Shown: piece after piece, positions 53,032-61,941 of the stretch
Layout: every line of letters begins with the position of its first letter
Position numbering within the stretch: position 1 is the first letter of the stretch
NCBI RefSeq assembly: GCF_023243075.1
Contig: NZ_JALKFZ020000176.1
Coordinates: 1 to 64,000 of the forward strand
Direction: 5' to 3'
Origin: Frankia sp. AiPa1
Lineage (GTDB): Bacteria; Actinomycetota; Actinomycetes; Frankiales; Frankiaceae
DNA: 64,000 nucleotides
Program-made: the position numbers and the translations under genes
The notes under the pieces: model-generated
The model's input: the letters and a program-made list of their open reading frames with translations, nothing else
Database searches by the model: none
Told to the model about the DNA's origin: nothing

Positions 53032-53480
53032 CCGCGCCCCGGTGGCCACGCGGCTGGCGGTCGACCGGCGACGTCACCGTTCGCAGCGGCGCCCGATCAG
53101 ATGCCGGTTCGGCGACTGTCTGGCTACTGGCAGTGATGTTCGCGCTGATGTGGCTGGCCGGCGTCGCCTTCACCGTCGTGACGATCGGCGCCGTGCGGGC
53201 CCGGGCAGCAGCCGCTGCCGATCTTGCTTCGCTGGCTGCGGCGAGCATGGCTCCCGCCGACGCGCGGGCTGCGTGCGCGCACGCCGCGCAGGTGAGCGAG
53301 GCCAACGGGGCACGGCTGGTCGGGTGCCAGGTCGTCGCCGATGCGGTCGAGGTGCGCGTCCGGGTCGCGGTGCCGACCGCGCTGGGGCTGCAGGCTGGTG
53401 TGACCAGCCGGGCCAGGGCCGGGCCATGGGGACGCGCGCCCGGCGCCTACCAACCACCCTCCGCAACTTCGGCGCCGTGA
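53028..53480 (+). CDS. TadE-neighbour membrane protein (Rv3654c type)
   Basis: 150-aa protein of the helicase/secretion-neighbourhood TadE-like group. DAGSATVWLLAVMFALMWLAGVAFTVVTIGAVRARAAAAADLASLAAAS is a single membrane helix followed by the typical Ala-rich pilus-assembly helix. GTG 53028 overlaps the upstream stop (GTGA). Final gene of the tad operon. Has two Cys (CAHAAQ, GCQVV) in the outer domain. Confidence 0.85.
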   Translation: MTAPRWPRGWRSTGDVTVRSGARSDAGSATVWLLAVMFALMWLAGVAFTVVTIGAVRARAAAAADLASLAAASMAPADARAACAHAAQVSEANGARLVGCQVVADAVEVRVRVAVPTALGLQAGVTSRARAGPWGRAPGAYQPPSATSAP

Positions 53481-53534
53481 CATCGCTCTACTCGGGGTCA
53501 CGGCCCCGGATGACTCCGGGCGGCAAGTGGCGGC

Positions 53535-54389
53535 TCAGGACCGTACGTCGGCCGAGGTCGCGGAGTTCTGATCCGCGGAGTCGCCACGGTCGCGGCGGGC
53601 CAGATCCGCGACCCGGGCCACGATCCGATCCCCGCGGCGAGGATGGGTGTTCGTCCGCGGCCGCATCTGGACGCCCTCCGAGCTCACGCCCCCCGCACCC
53701 GGGGCGTCGGGCCGCGCATCGGACCGCGACCCGGACGGGGTCGCAACCCGCTCGGCAGCCCGGCTCTCGGCGGGCCCGCTCTCGGCGGAGCGTCGAACCC
53801 CGTCACGCCCGGCGTCGGAACCCGGGGCGGCTGCCGGCGCCTTCGGGTTCGCCGGGGCTCCGACCGTGATCGGAGCGGTCGCGACCGGACCAGTCGCGAC
53901 CGACGCAGTGGTCGCGGGCGCAGGAGTGGCCGTGCCCGCCGCAACCGGCGCGATCGGGGTCGCGGTCGCACGCACGGGGCGAGACGGGCCGGCGGCGGGC
54001 GCACGCGACGCCTGCGGAGCAGTCGTGGAAGCCGAGGGCGCCGTGGAAACCGAGGGCGCGGGAGAAACCGAGGGCGCCGCGGGACCGCGCGGCGCCGACG
54101 GCGGCACCGCGCGCGTCATCGCGGCAAGGTCCCGCTCACGCTGGCGCTGCACCCGCTGGCGGGCCCGGTCACGCGTCAGGCCGTGCAGGAGCAACTGCAC
54201 GCCAGCAACCACCAGCACCCCGGCGGCGAGCCCGAGCACGAACAGCCCCCAGATGTCGAACGAGAGGGTCTGGCCCATCACGACGACATCGGTGTGGCCG
54301 CTGTTCTCCAGGACGAGATCCGCGGTGAAGACGCCTGCCACCAGCAACACCACTACACCGATGGTTACCACCGAGACCTCCAGGTCCAT
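53535..54389 (-). CDS. Two-helix membrane protein with long linker
   Basis: 284 aa. Two N-terminal membrane helices (about 5-28 and 46-70) with a short loop, then a basic RDRARQRVQRQRERDL cytoplasmic stretch and about 170 residues of Ala/Pro/Ser/Thr low complexity. The layout resembles LapA-like (DUF1049) proteins, tentatively. ATG 54389 is chosen over TTG 54407; no strong ribosome binding site is seen. Convergent with the tad operon. Confidence 0.7.
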   Translation of the reverse strand: MDLEVSVVTIGVVVLLVAGVFTADLVLENSGHTDVVVMGQTLSFDIWGLFVLGLAAGVLVVAGVQLLLHGLTRDRARQRVQRQRERDLAAMTRAVPPSAPRGPAAPSVSPAPSVSTAPSASTTAPQASRAPAAGPSRPVRATATPIAPVAAGTATPAPATTASVATGPVATAPITVGAPANPKAPAAAPGSDAGRDGVRRSAESGPAESRAAERVATPSGSRSDARPDAPGAGGVSSEGVQMRPRTNTHPRRGDRIVARVADLARRDRGDSADQNSATSADVRS

Positions 54390-54500
54390 CCGCGGGGGGA
54401 CCCGCAACGCAGAGCTGACGATCTCGGCCTACCCGCATCCCACGCCTGCGCAACCATCAACTCACTCGGGAACTGCCGACGGCTCAGGGTGATCCGCGAT

Positions 54501-56891
54501 TCACTCCACCAGCGCGGTAATCGCCGCAAGCAGGCGCGCGGCGGCCGCCTTGTCGAGCGGCTCGTTGCCATTGCCGCACTTGGGCGACTGGACGCAGGAG
54601 GGGCAGCCAACCGGGCACTCGCACGCCCGCACCGCGTCCCGGGTCGCCGCCAGCCACGATCCGAACCGCAGGAAGCCGCGCTCGGCGAAACCCGCCCCGC
54701 CGGCGTGACCGTCGTAGACGAACACGCTCGTCCGCTCGGTGTCGGGATGCAGTTCGGTCGAGACGCCACCGATGTCCCAGCGGTCGCAGGTGGCGAACAG
54801 CGGCAGCAGGCCGATCGCGGCATGCTCGGCGGCGTGCACCGCCCCCGGCACCTGCGCGGGAGTCACGGCGGCCTCGGCGAGCAGCTGGTCGGTGACCGTG
54901 TACCAGACGCCGCGGGTCCGCAGCTGCCGGGGCGGCAGGTCGAGCGGCTCCTGGCCGAGGACCTCGCCGGTCGCGACGATCCTGCGCTGGTAACCGACCA
55001 CCTGGCTGGTCACCTCGACCACGCCGAGATGCACCGCAAGGTCCGGCAGGACCCGCTCACGGGTGGAGGCGATGATCCGGATGTCCGTGTGCTCGCGGGC
55101 GATCGTCGTCCACTCGGGCGACTCCTCGTGCACAAAGGCGACCGACTCGGTGAGGTCGAGCTCGTCGACCACATAGCTCGAGCCCTGGTGCAGGTACACC
55201 GCGCCGGGATGTACCGAGGAGTGCGACGCCGCGGCGTCGACGGTCCCGAGCAGACGCCCCGTCGACGTCTCCACGATCCGTACCGGCGGTCCGCCCGTGC
55301 CGCGGATGTCGACGTCCGGACGGGCCCGCTGGGTCCAGTACCAGCCGGTGGGACGACGGCGCAGACGGCCGCGGCGCACCAGGTCATCGACGACCCGCGC
55401 CGTCGCCGGGCCGAACAGCTCAAGATCGGCATCGGCCAGCGGCAGCTCAGCGGCCGCGCATTCCAGGTGCGGGCCCAGCACGTACGGATTGTCCGGATCG
55501 AAGACGCTCGCCTCCACCGGCCGGCCAAAGACCGCCTCCGGGTGATGGACGAGGTAGGTGTCCAGCGGGTCGTCCCGCGCGACGAGGACGGCCAGCGAGC
55601 GCTGTCCGTCCCGGCCGGCCCGGCCCGCCTGCTGCCACAGCGAGGCGAGCGTCCCGGGGAACCCCGCGGTGACGGTCGCGTCCAGGCCGCTGATGTCCAC
55701 GCCGAGCTCGAGTGCCGAGGTGGCCGCGACGCCGAGCAGCTCCCCGGAGCGCAGCTGGCGCTCCAGCTCCCGGCGTTCCTCCGGCAGGTAACCGGCCCGG
55801 TAGGCGGCGACCCGGTCCGCCAGGTCGGCCGCGACCAGGCCGAGTTCCCGGCGGGCTCCCACGGCCACCACCTCGGCCGAGCGGCGGGACCGCACGAACA
55901 CCAGCGTCCGCACGCCCGCGGCGACGAGGTCCGCCAGCAGATCCGCCGACTCGGCGGTGGCGGAGCGGCGCACCGGCGCACCGTTCTCCCCACCACCGCG
56001 GGCCTGGTCACTCTCGTGGTCACGCGTGCGCCCGCCGTCATGGGCGCGGGTGTCCGCGCTGGCGTGGGCCTGCTCATCCGCACCGCCGTGGGCGGGCCGC
56101 CCCGTCCACAGCAGTGGAGGCTCGTAGAGCACGAAGTCCATCGGGCCGCGGGGTGCGCCGTCGGCGTCGACGACCTCGACCTCCAGGCCGGTGAGCCGAG
56201 CGGCGGACACGCCCGGCTCGGCGACGGTCGCGGAGGCGAGCAGAAACACCGGATGGGCCCCGTAGCGGGCGCAGATCCGCCGCAGCCGACGGATCACCGC
56301 CGCCACGTGCGCCCCGAAGACACCCCGGTATCCGTGACACTCGTCGATGATCACGAATCGCAGGCCGCGCAGGAACTGGGCCCACTGGCGGTGCCGCGGC
56401 AGGATCCCCCGGTGCAGCATGTCCGGGTTCGTCAGGACGAGCCCGGCGTGCGCCCGCACCCAGTCCCGCTCGGTGGGCGGCGTGTCGCCGTCGAACGTCG
56501 CGGCCCGCACGGCCAGCCGCAGCGCCCGCACCGACCGCAGCTGGTCGTGAGCGAGCGCCTTCGTCGGAGACAGGTACAGCGCCCGGGCGGACGGCTCCGC
56601 CAGCAGCCGGGACAGCACCGGCATCAGGTAGCCCAATGACTTGCCGGATGCGGTACCCGTCGCCAGCACGACGCTGCGCCCCGCGTGGGCGGCCTCGGCG
56701 GCGGCGGCCTGGTGCGTCCACGGTTCGTGGATGCCCGCGCTCGTCCACCGACCGCGTAGCACAGGGTCAACCCACTGCGGCCACGAGGCGCTCTGCCCAG
56801 GCCGGGCCGCGACCGCCTCCACGTGGGTCATGCACCTGGACCTGCGCGCGTCACGACGCAACTCGGCGAGGACGGTCTCCTCGCCGCCCAC
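54501..56891 (-). CDS. MrfA/YprA-type DEAD/H helicase
   Basis: 796 aa from GTG 56891; ATG 56831 gives 776 aa. Motifs: Walker A ATGTASGKS, DECH box (FVIIDECHGYRG), SAT (LLASATVAE), QQAGRAGRDGQ. The C-terminal DUF1998 has four Cys (CECPVGCPSCVQSPKC). This is the B. subtilis MrfA type, which removes mitomycin lesions. Next to bldG as in Streptomyces, and is Rv3649 in the mycobacterial helicase/secretion neighbourhood. Upstream residues EETVLAELRRDARRSRC resemble the family N-terminus, favouring the longer form. Confidence 0.92.
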   Translation of the reverse strand: MGGEETVLAELRRDARRSRCMTHVEAVAARPGQSASWPQWVDPVLRGRWTSAGIHEPWTHQAAAAEAAHAGRSVVLATGTASGKSLGYLMPVLSRLLAEPSARALYLSPTKALAHDQLRSVRALRLAVRAATFDGDTPPTERDWVRAHAGLVLTNPDMLHRGILPRHRQWAQFLRGLRFVIIDECHGYRGVFGAHVAAVIRRLRRICARYGAHPVFLLASATVAEPGVSAARLTGLEVEVVDADGAPRGPMDFVLYEPPLLWTGRPAHGGADEQAHASADTRAHDGGRTRDHESDQARGGGENGAPVRRSATAESADLLADLVAAGVRTLVFVRSRRSAEVVAVGARRELGLVAADLADRVAAYRAGYLPEERRELERQLRSGELLGVAATSALELGVDISGLDATVTAGFPGTLASLWQQAGRAGRDGQRSLAVLVARDDPLDTYLVHHPEAVFGRPVEASVFDPDNPYVLGPHLECAAAELPLADADLELFGPATARVVDDLVRRGRLRRRPTGWYWTQRARPDVDIRGTGGPPVRIVETSTGRLLGTVDAAASHSSVHPGAVYLHQGSSYVVDELDLTESVAFVHEESPEWTTIAREHTDIRIIASTRERVLPDLAVHLGVVEVTSQVVGYQRRIVATGEVLGQEPLDLPPRQLRTRGVWYTVTDQLLAEAAVTPAQVPGAVHAAEHAAIGLLPLFATCDRWDIGGVSTELHPDTERTSVFVYDGHAGGAGFAERGFLRFGSWLAATRDAVRACECPVGCPSCVQSPKCGNGNEPLDKAAAARLLAAITALVE

Positions 56892-57234
56892 GTCCGCCGG
56901 CGATCCCACGATCGCCGAGAATATGCGCCCTCGCCACCACCGTCGCCGCGAAGGAGGACGACGGGACACCACTCCCGGGACAATCTCATCCACCGCGGCG
57001 AGCCCGCACCGCAGACCGCCCCCCTGAGGGACAAGATCGGGGATAGATTCCAGCAGACGTCGTCGACGACGCCGCGACGACGTTGGGATCCGCGGCCCGT
57101 GTCGTGGGCCATGGGGTTGATCCTCCTCGTGGGAGGGTAATGGCGCCGTGATGTCGGTCTCCCGAACCACGGGAGCGCCGGAGACACTGTGCCGCTGAGG
57201 CATCTCAGTGGCACTGAGGCACCAAGGAGGATCC
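56892..57234. other. Helicase / bldG divergent region
   Basis: 343 bp with divergent promoters for the helicase and bldG. A hairpin sits directly before the bldG Shine-Dalgarno (57189-57214). No other gene supported. Confidence 0.5.
57189..57214 (+). promoter_or_regulatory. 5' leader hairpin before bldG
   Basis: GTGCCGCTGAG, GCAT loop, CTCAGTGGCAC: 11-bp stem with one mismatch, about ten bases upstream of the AAGGAGG of bldG. Could influence translation initiation or mRNA stability. Confidence 0.6.
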
Positions 57235-57576
57235 GTGGACCTGTCCCTCACGACTCGCCAAGAAGGCAACCACACGGTCGTGGTGGTGGGCGGCGAGATC
57301 GACGTATACACCGCACCGAAGCTGCGTGAACAGTTGATCGATCTGGTCTCCGGAGGGTCGTACAACCTCGTCGTGGACATGGAGGGCGTGGAGTTCCTCG
57401 ACTCGACCGGTCTCGGCGTTCTCGTCGGCGGCCTCAAGCGGGTCCGGGCGCACGACGGGTCGCTGCACCTGGTCTGCACCCAGGAGCGCATCCTCAAGAT
57501 CTTCCGGATCACCGGCCTGACGAAGGTGTTCCCGATCCATTCCTCCGTCGAAGATGCCCTTGCCGCGAACGAGTGA
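57235..57576 (+). CDS. bldG: Anti-sigma factor antagonist, BldG type
   Basis: 113-aa STAS-domain protein. VVDMEGVEFLDSTGLGVLVGGL contains the phosphorylatable Ser57 (DSTGLG), the residue phosphorylated in S. coelicolor BldG. GTG 57235 has a perfect AAGGAGGATCC leader. It lies between the helicase and the anti-sigma kinase, the SCO3550-bldG-SCO3548 order of Streptomyces. In Streptomyces BldG controls morphological development and antibiotic production through anti-sigma factors. Confidence 0.94.
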   Translation: MDLSLTTRQEGNHTVVVVGGEIDVYTAPKLREQLIDLVSGGSYNLVVDMEGVEFLDSTGLGVLVGGLKRVRAHDGSLHLVCTQERILKIFRITGLTKVFPIHSSVEDALAANE

Positions 57577-58148
57577 GCTACCCGGACATCACGCCCCCGG
57601 AAAGGCAGGCACGCCGTATGCCCACCGTTGAGCTGCGGTTCGCCGCCCTGAACGGGCACGTCCGCACTGCTCGAATGATCGCCACGGCGGTAAGTCGACG
57701 GGCCGGGGTACCCGTCGGCGCCACCGACGAGATCAAGCTGGCGGTCACGGAGGCATGTGCCCGAGCAGTGCGGGTCAATCGCCGGCATGCGCCACAGGCG
57801 CCGGTGCACGTGGCACTCACCGAGACGCCCGACACGTTCACCGTCACCGTCGCCGACCGTGGCCAGGCCGGGGACGAGGTCGCACCAGGTCCGGACGGCG
57901 GGCTGGTCACCGCCTCCACCCTGCTCGACCTCGAACCGGAGTCGACGGCTCCGCCGTGGTGGTCCGAGCCGGCCGACGACGACCCGGCCGCCGACAGCGC
58001 CGGCTTCCCACCCGGTCTTGGGCTCGCCCTGATCGAGGGCCTGGTCGACGAGGTGCAGATCAGCCGAGGCGCTGACGGGATAGGCACCGTGGTCGCCATG
58101 ACCTGGCACACCGGCGCCGTCGTCCCGCCGTCCGTGCCCGCGCTCTGA
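57573..58148 (+). CDS. Anti-sigma factor, HATPase-type
   Basis: 191-aa GHKL-fold protein. N-box-like DEIKLAVTEACARAV, G1 region VADRGQ and G2 GLGLALIEGLVDEV are visible. A Pro/Asp-rich insert of about 40 residues sits between G1 and G2. GTG 57573 overlaps the bldG stop (GTGA). Partner of BldG (SCO3548-like). Whether it phosphorylates BldG is not evident; the N-box Asn is at a non-standard place. Confidence 0.85.
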   Translation: MSYPDITPPERQARRMPTVELRFAALNGHVRTARMIATAVSRRAGVPVGATDEIKLAVTEACARAVRVNRRHAPQAPVHVALTETPDTFTVTVADRGQAGDEVAPGPDGGLVTASTLLDLEPESTAPPWWSEPADDDPAADSAGFPPGLGLALIEGLVDEVQISRGADGIGTVVAMTWHTGAVVPPSVPAL

Positions 58149-58250
58149 GCGTCTGAGACCTAGCCTCGCCCGGCGGCTCGGCGGAGGTCTTGCTGCGCAG
58201 CCCCCGGCGGCTCCGTACGACGGCCGACTCGGGATGTGGAAGTTCCGCAC

Positions 58251-58338
58251 AGACGTTGGAGCTCCGGACGACGTGGGAGCTCCAGACGACGTGGCAGCTC
58301 CAGACGACGTGGCAGCTCCAGACGACGTGGGAGTCCTC
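58251..58338. repeat. 18-bp tandem repeats
   Basis: Four consecutive 18-mers based on GACGACGTGGCAGCTCCA (58267-58338), the first and last carrying changes, preceded by a partial unit from 58251. Confidence 0.9.
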
Positions 58339-58465
58339 GACAGAAGTGGGAGTTCCGGGCAGGGCTGAGCTCCGCTCGCACGACGCTCCAGGCCAACCCG
58401 CCCCGCCGATCCGGCAAGCCCACCCCGAATCCATGATCGCTACACCTCGCGGCCGGTCGCCCGAC

Positions 58466-58539
58466 AAGATCCGGCCAAACAGGTCGTCGTGGGGGGCAAA
58501 TCGGACACGAAAGCCCCCACAGCGACCTATTTGGATCTT
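58466..58539. repeat. 74-bp hairpin repeat, copy C
   Basis: AAGATCC-n8-AGGTCG-n2-GTGGGGG, 18-base loop, CCCCCAC-n2-CGACCT-n4-GGATCTT, as in copy B. A CCATGATC precedes it at 58431. Third copy of the family. Confidence 0.9.
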
Positions 58540-58978
58540 CCCGCCGGGAACCACATCACGGAGGGTGAATTTCACCCTCGGGAGTGCGGAAAGTTAGCCG
58601 CGGGAGTGCGTACGGGGTATAGGGGTTTATTTCAGCTGATTTACCCATCGGGGCCGGCCCTGCTTTCACCCGACAAGAGGGCCGTATCGATCGACCCGAA
58701 GCCGGATCGCCAAAAATGCAGCGCACTTCACACCACCGTAGATAGACTCCCCGCATCTCGCGGCCGGTTGAGCAAACCGGCGGAGATCCTGACGTGCTCC
58801 CCGACCGACCCGCCGGAATTTCCAGAAATTGGAACAAAGCCGGCGGATCTCCGACCCGGGCATCGCCGGATGCGATGTCAGGCCGCCGACGTCCTTGTAC
58901 CGCCGGGACCATCCGTACTGGCACCGACGGGCTTTCCGAGGCCGGTGGGGGGCGCACCGAGCAGACCCGGGAGGAGCC

Positions 58979-61318
58979 ATGTCCCCGATCCACGACCTGA
59001 CGGCCGAGGGCACCGGAATCGACTTCAGCGGCGAGTCGATCGGTCTGGTCGCCGGTGTGGCGGCCATCGCAGTCTGCGCGTTGTTCGTGGCCGGTTTCCT
59101 GGCCCGCGAGGTGCTGGCCGCGGATCCCGGCACCGCGCGGATGATCGAGGTCAGCCGTGCGGTCCAAGAGGGTGCTGCCGCCTATCTGAGGCGCCAGTTC
59201 CGGACCATCGCCGGATTTGTCGTCGTCATCCCGTTCGTTCTGCTCGCGCTTCCGGCGGATGACACCGGTGCCCGTATCGGCCGTTCAGTGTTCTTTGTGC
59301 TCGGCGCGTTGTTCTCCGGCCTGGTGGGGTTCGTCGGAATGTCGCTGGCCACCCGGTCTAACACCCGCACGGCCGCGGCGGCGATGACCCACGGCGAACG
59401 GGCCGCCGTACGCATCGCGTTCCGGACCGGCGGAGTGGTCGGCATGTTCACGGTGGGACTCGGGCTACTCGGGGCGGCCGTGGTCGTGCTCGTCTTCCGG
59501 GACACCGCACCCGAGGTCCTGGAGGGCTTTGGGTTCGGCGCCGCACTGCTGGCGATGTTCATGCGGGTCGGCGGCGGAATCTTCACCAAGGCGGCCGATG
59601 TCGGCGCCGATCTGGTCGGCAAGGTCGAGCAGGGAATTCCCGAGGACGACCCGCGCAATGCCGCGACCATCGCGGACAACGTCGGCGACAACGTGGGCGA
59701 CTGCGCGGGCATGGCAGCGGACCTGTTCGAGTCGTACGCGGTGACCCTGGTCGCGGCGTTGATCCTCGGGGTGAGCGCCTTCGGCGAGCGGGGTCTGGTG
59801 TTCCCGTTGCTGATTCCCGCGGTCGGCGTCGTCACCGCGGTCATCGGCATCTTCGCGGTCTCACCGCGAGCGCGCGACCGCAGCGGCATGGCCGCGATCA
59901 ACCGGGGATTCTTCGTCTCTGCCGTCGTCTCGGCGATCGGTGCCGTCGCCGTGTCCGTGGCCTACCTGCCGGGCAGTTTCGCCGAGCTGCCCGCGATGGC
60001 GGGCAACACCCAGTCGGGTGATCCGCGAGTGATCGCCGCCAGCGCCGTGCTTATCGGCATCGTCCTCGCCGCCGCCATCCAGGTGCTGACCGGGTACTTC
60101 ACGGAGACGAGCCGGCGGCCGGTACGCGACATCGCCCGCGCATCCACCACCGGCCCGGCCACGACCGTCCTCGCGGGCATCGGCGTGGGACTCGAGTCCG
60201 CCGTCTACTCAGCGCTGCTCATCGGCGCGGCCGTGTTCGGCGCCTATCTGCTGGGGTCGGGCAGCGTCTCGATCGCGCTGTTCGCGGTGGCTCTGGCCGG
60301 CACCGGACTGCTCACCACAGTTGGCGTGATCGTCTCGATGGACACGTTCGGCCCGGTCAGCGACAACGCCCAGGGCATCGCGGAGATGTCCGGAGACCTC
60401 GACGAGGCGGGCGCGGCGATCCTCACCTCGCTGGACGCGGTCGGTAACACCACGAAGGCCATCACCAAGGGCATCGCGATCGCGACGGCGGTGCTGGCCG
60501 CGACCGCCCTGTTCGGCTCGTTCACCGACACGGTGACCTCGGCCCTGGCCGACGCGGGTGCCCGGGCCGAGGACGGCCGCGGGCTCGTCGGCGGGCTGAA
60601 CATCGCCTATCCCGACGCGCTGGTAGGACTGATCGTCGGCGCCGGGGTGGTCTTCCTGTTCTCCGGGCTCGCGATCAACGCGGTCGGACGGGCCGCCGGA
60701 CGGGTGGTCCTGGAGGTGCGCAACCAGTTCCGGACCCGACCCGGGATCATGACCGGTACCGAACGCCCGGACTACGGCGCTGTGGTCGACATCTGCACCC
60801 GCGACTCGCTACGGGAACTGATCACGCCCGGCACCCTGGCGGTGCTCGCGCCGATCGCGGTCGGATTCGGGCTCGGATACCCCCCGCTGGGGGCGTTCCT
60901 CGGCGGGGCGATCGCCAGCGGTGTCCTGATGGCGGTGTTCCTGGCCAACTCCGGCGGGGCCTGGGACAACGCGAAAAAGCTTGTCGAGGACGGTGCTTAC
61001 GGCGGAAAAGGTTCGGAGGTGCATGCGGCAACTGTGATCGGAGACACAGTTGGTGATCCCTTTAAGGACACCGCGGGCCCAGCGATCAATCCACTGCTCA
61101 AGGTCATGAACCTGGTCAGCCTGCTGGTCGCCCCCACGGTGGTGAAGTACTCGGTGGGCACGGAACGTAACACTGTGCTACGGGTGACGGTGGCGCTCGC
61201 GGCGGTCGCCGTGATCGCCGCAGCGATCATCATGTCCCGGCGACGCGGCGGGACGATTACGGACGACCCCCCGGTCCCGCAGCCCACGCCACGTAACCCG
61301 GAGACGATCAGCGCCTGA
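58979..61318 (+). CDS. hppA: K+-independent H+-pyrophosphatase
   Basis: 779-aa membrane pyrophosphatase coupling PPi hydrolysis to H+ pumping. About 16 membrane helices; the substrate-binding region DVGADLVGKVE and DNVGDNVGDCAGMAADLFES, and the later DNAKKLVEDGAYGGKGSEVHAA are hallmark. At the K+-dependence position GNTTKAITKG has Lys, indicating the K+-independent subclass. GGGAGGAGCC before ATG 58979 is a strong ribosome binding site. Order hppA-topA matches Streptomyces. Confidence 0.97.
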   Translation: MSPIHDLTAEGTGIDFSGESIGLVAGVAAIAVCALFVAGFLAREVLAADPGTARMIEVSRAVQEGAAAYLRRQFRTIAGFVVVIPFVLLALPADDTGARIGRSVFFVLGALFSGLVGFVGMSLATRSNTRTAAAAMTHGERAAVRIAFRTGGVVGMFTVGLGLLGAAVVVLVFRDTAPEVLEGFGFGAALLAMFMRVGGGIFTKAADVGADLVGKVEQGIPEDDPRNAATIADNVGDNVGDCAGMAADLFESYAVTLVAALILGVSAFGERGLVFPLLIPAVGVVTAVIGIFAVSPRARDRSGMAAINRGFFVSAVVSAIGAVAVSVAYLPGSFAELPAMAGNTQSGDPRVIAASAVLIGIVLAAAIQVLTGYFTETSRRPVRDIARASTTGPATTVLAGIGVGLESAVYSALLIGAAVFGAYLLGSGSVSIALFAVALAGTGLLTTVGVIVSMDTFGPVSDNAQGIAEMSGDLDEAGAAILTSLDAVGNTTKAITKGIAIATAVLAATALFGSFTDTVTSALADAGARAEDGRGLVGGLNIAYPDALVGLIVGAGVVFLFSGLAINAVGRAAGRVVLEVRNQFRTRPGIMTGTERPDYGAVVDICTRDSLRELITPGTLAVLAPIAVGFGLGYPPLGAFLGGAIASGVLMAVFLANSGGAWDNAKKLVEDGAYGGKGSEVHAATVIGDTVGDPFKDTAGPAINPLLKVMNLVSLLVAPTVVKYSVGTERNTVLRVTVALAAVAVIAAAIIMSRRRGGTITDDPPVPQPTPRNPETISA

Positions 61319-61941
61319 CCACGGGCTCGGCCCATCCCGTCCCGTGACCTGCGGCTACCCTCGGACCGGGACGGGTCGCCTCCGGGCATCCCCCGGCACG
61401 CGCCACGCCGCCGGATCCCCGAGGTCGACCTCTCCATTCGACTACCAAACGTAATCGAGATGCCCCGCCTCCCCGTCGGCCCGCATCGACGTGTTACACC
61501 GTCGTGCAGCCCCTGACGGGCCGTCGAGGCATGAGCGTGAATGCGATGGGTAGGCGTCGGGCCACGGGACCCATACCTGGACAGGAAGCGCCGCGGACCG
61601 CGACGGCGGCGTACGGTGCTGCGTGGCACCGCTCCCACTCCGGCGGAGTCCCGCTCGACCAGCATCCGCCGGACGCCGGTCCGCGGCCCATGCCCGACCC
61701 AGCACCACACGTCGTCCGAGCAACATCCGCAATATCCGGGACCTACAGTCCACTGGGGCCCATGTTCCGCCCAGCGGTCACCGAACCAAGCCCGGCCGCA
61801 CCTGAGCACGTCCGCACCGAGCACGCCTGTACCGAGCCCGTCCGCACCGAACGCACGCCGCATGCCCACACCGGTCACGAGTCCGCCTGACGAGAACGAG
61901 CACCGGCACGCCGCATACGCAACGCCGCACCGAGGAGAGAA
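61319..61941. other. Gap before topA
   Basis: About 620 bp without a supported gene. Short direct repeats of GTCCGCACCGA occur near 61810-61855. Small ORFs crossing the region lack ribosome binding sites and known domains. The topA promoter should be here. Confidence 0.5.

Larger units (their letters stand above)
58149..58978. other. Repeat-bearing gap before hppA
   Basis: 830 bp with 18-bp tandem repeats (58251-58338) and hairpin repeat C (58466-58539). GC falls near 58600-58760, where the hppA promoter may lie. Open frames in the tandem repeat (PRRLELPRRLEL) are repeat translations, not genes. Confidence 0.55.

Noticed and set aside
53643..56639. 998-codon plus-strand ORF
   Set aside because: Antisense to the two-helix membrane protein and helicase, whose motifs are clear on the minus strand.
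56892..58250. Upstream part of the long minus-strand helicase ORF
   Set aside because: Overlaps bldG and the anti-sigma gene on the opposite strand; no family resemblance before residues EETVLAELRRD.
61504..61890. Plus-strand ORFs before topA
   Set aside because: Pro/Thr/Arg-rich translations of intergenic repeats; topA GTG 61942 with GAGGAG is the real start.
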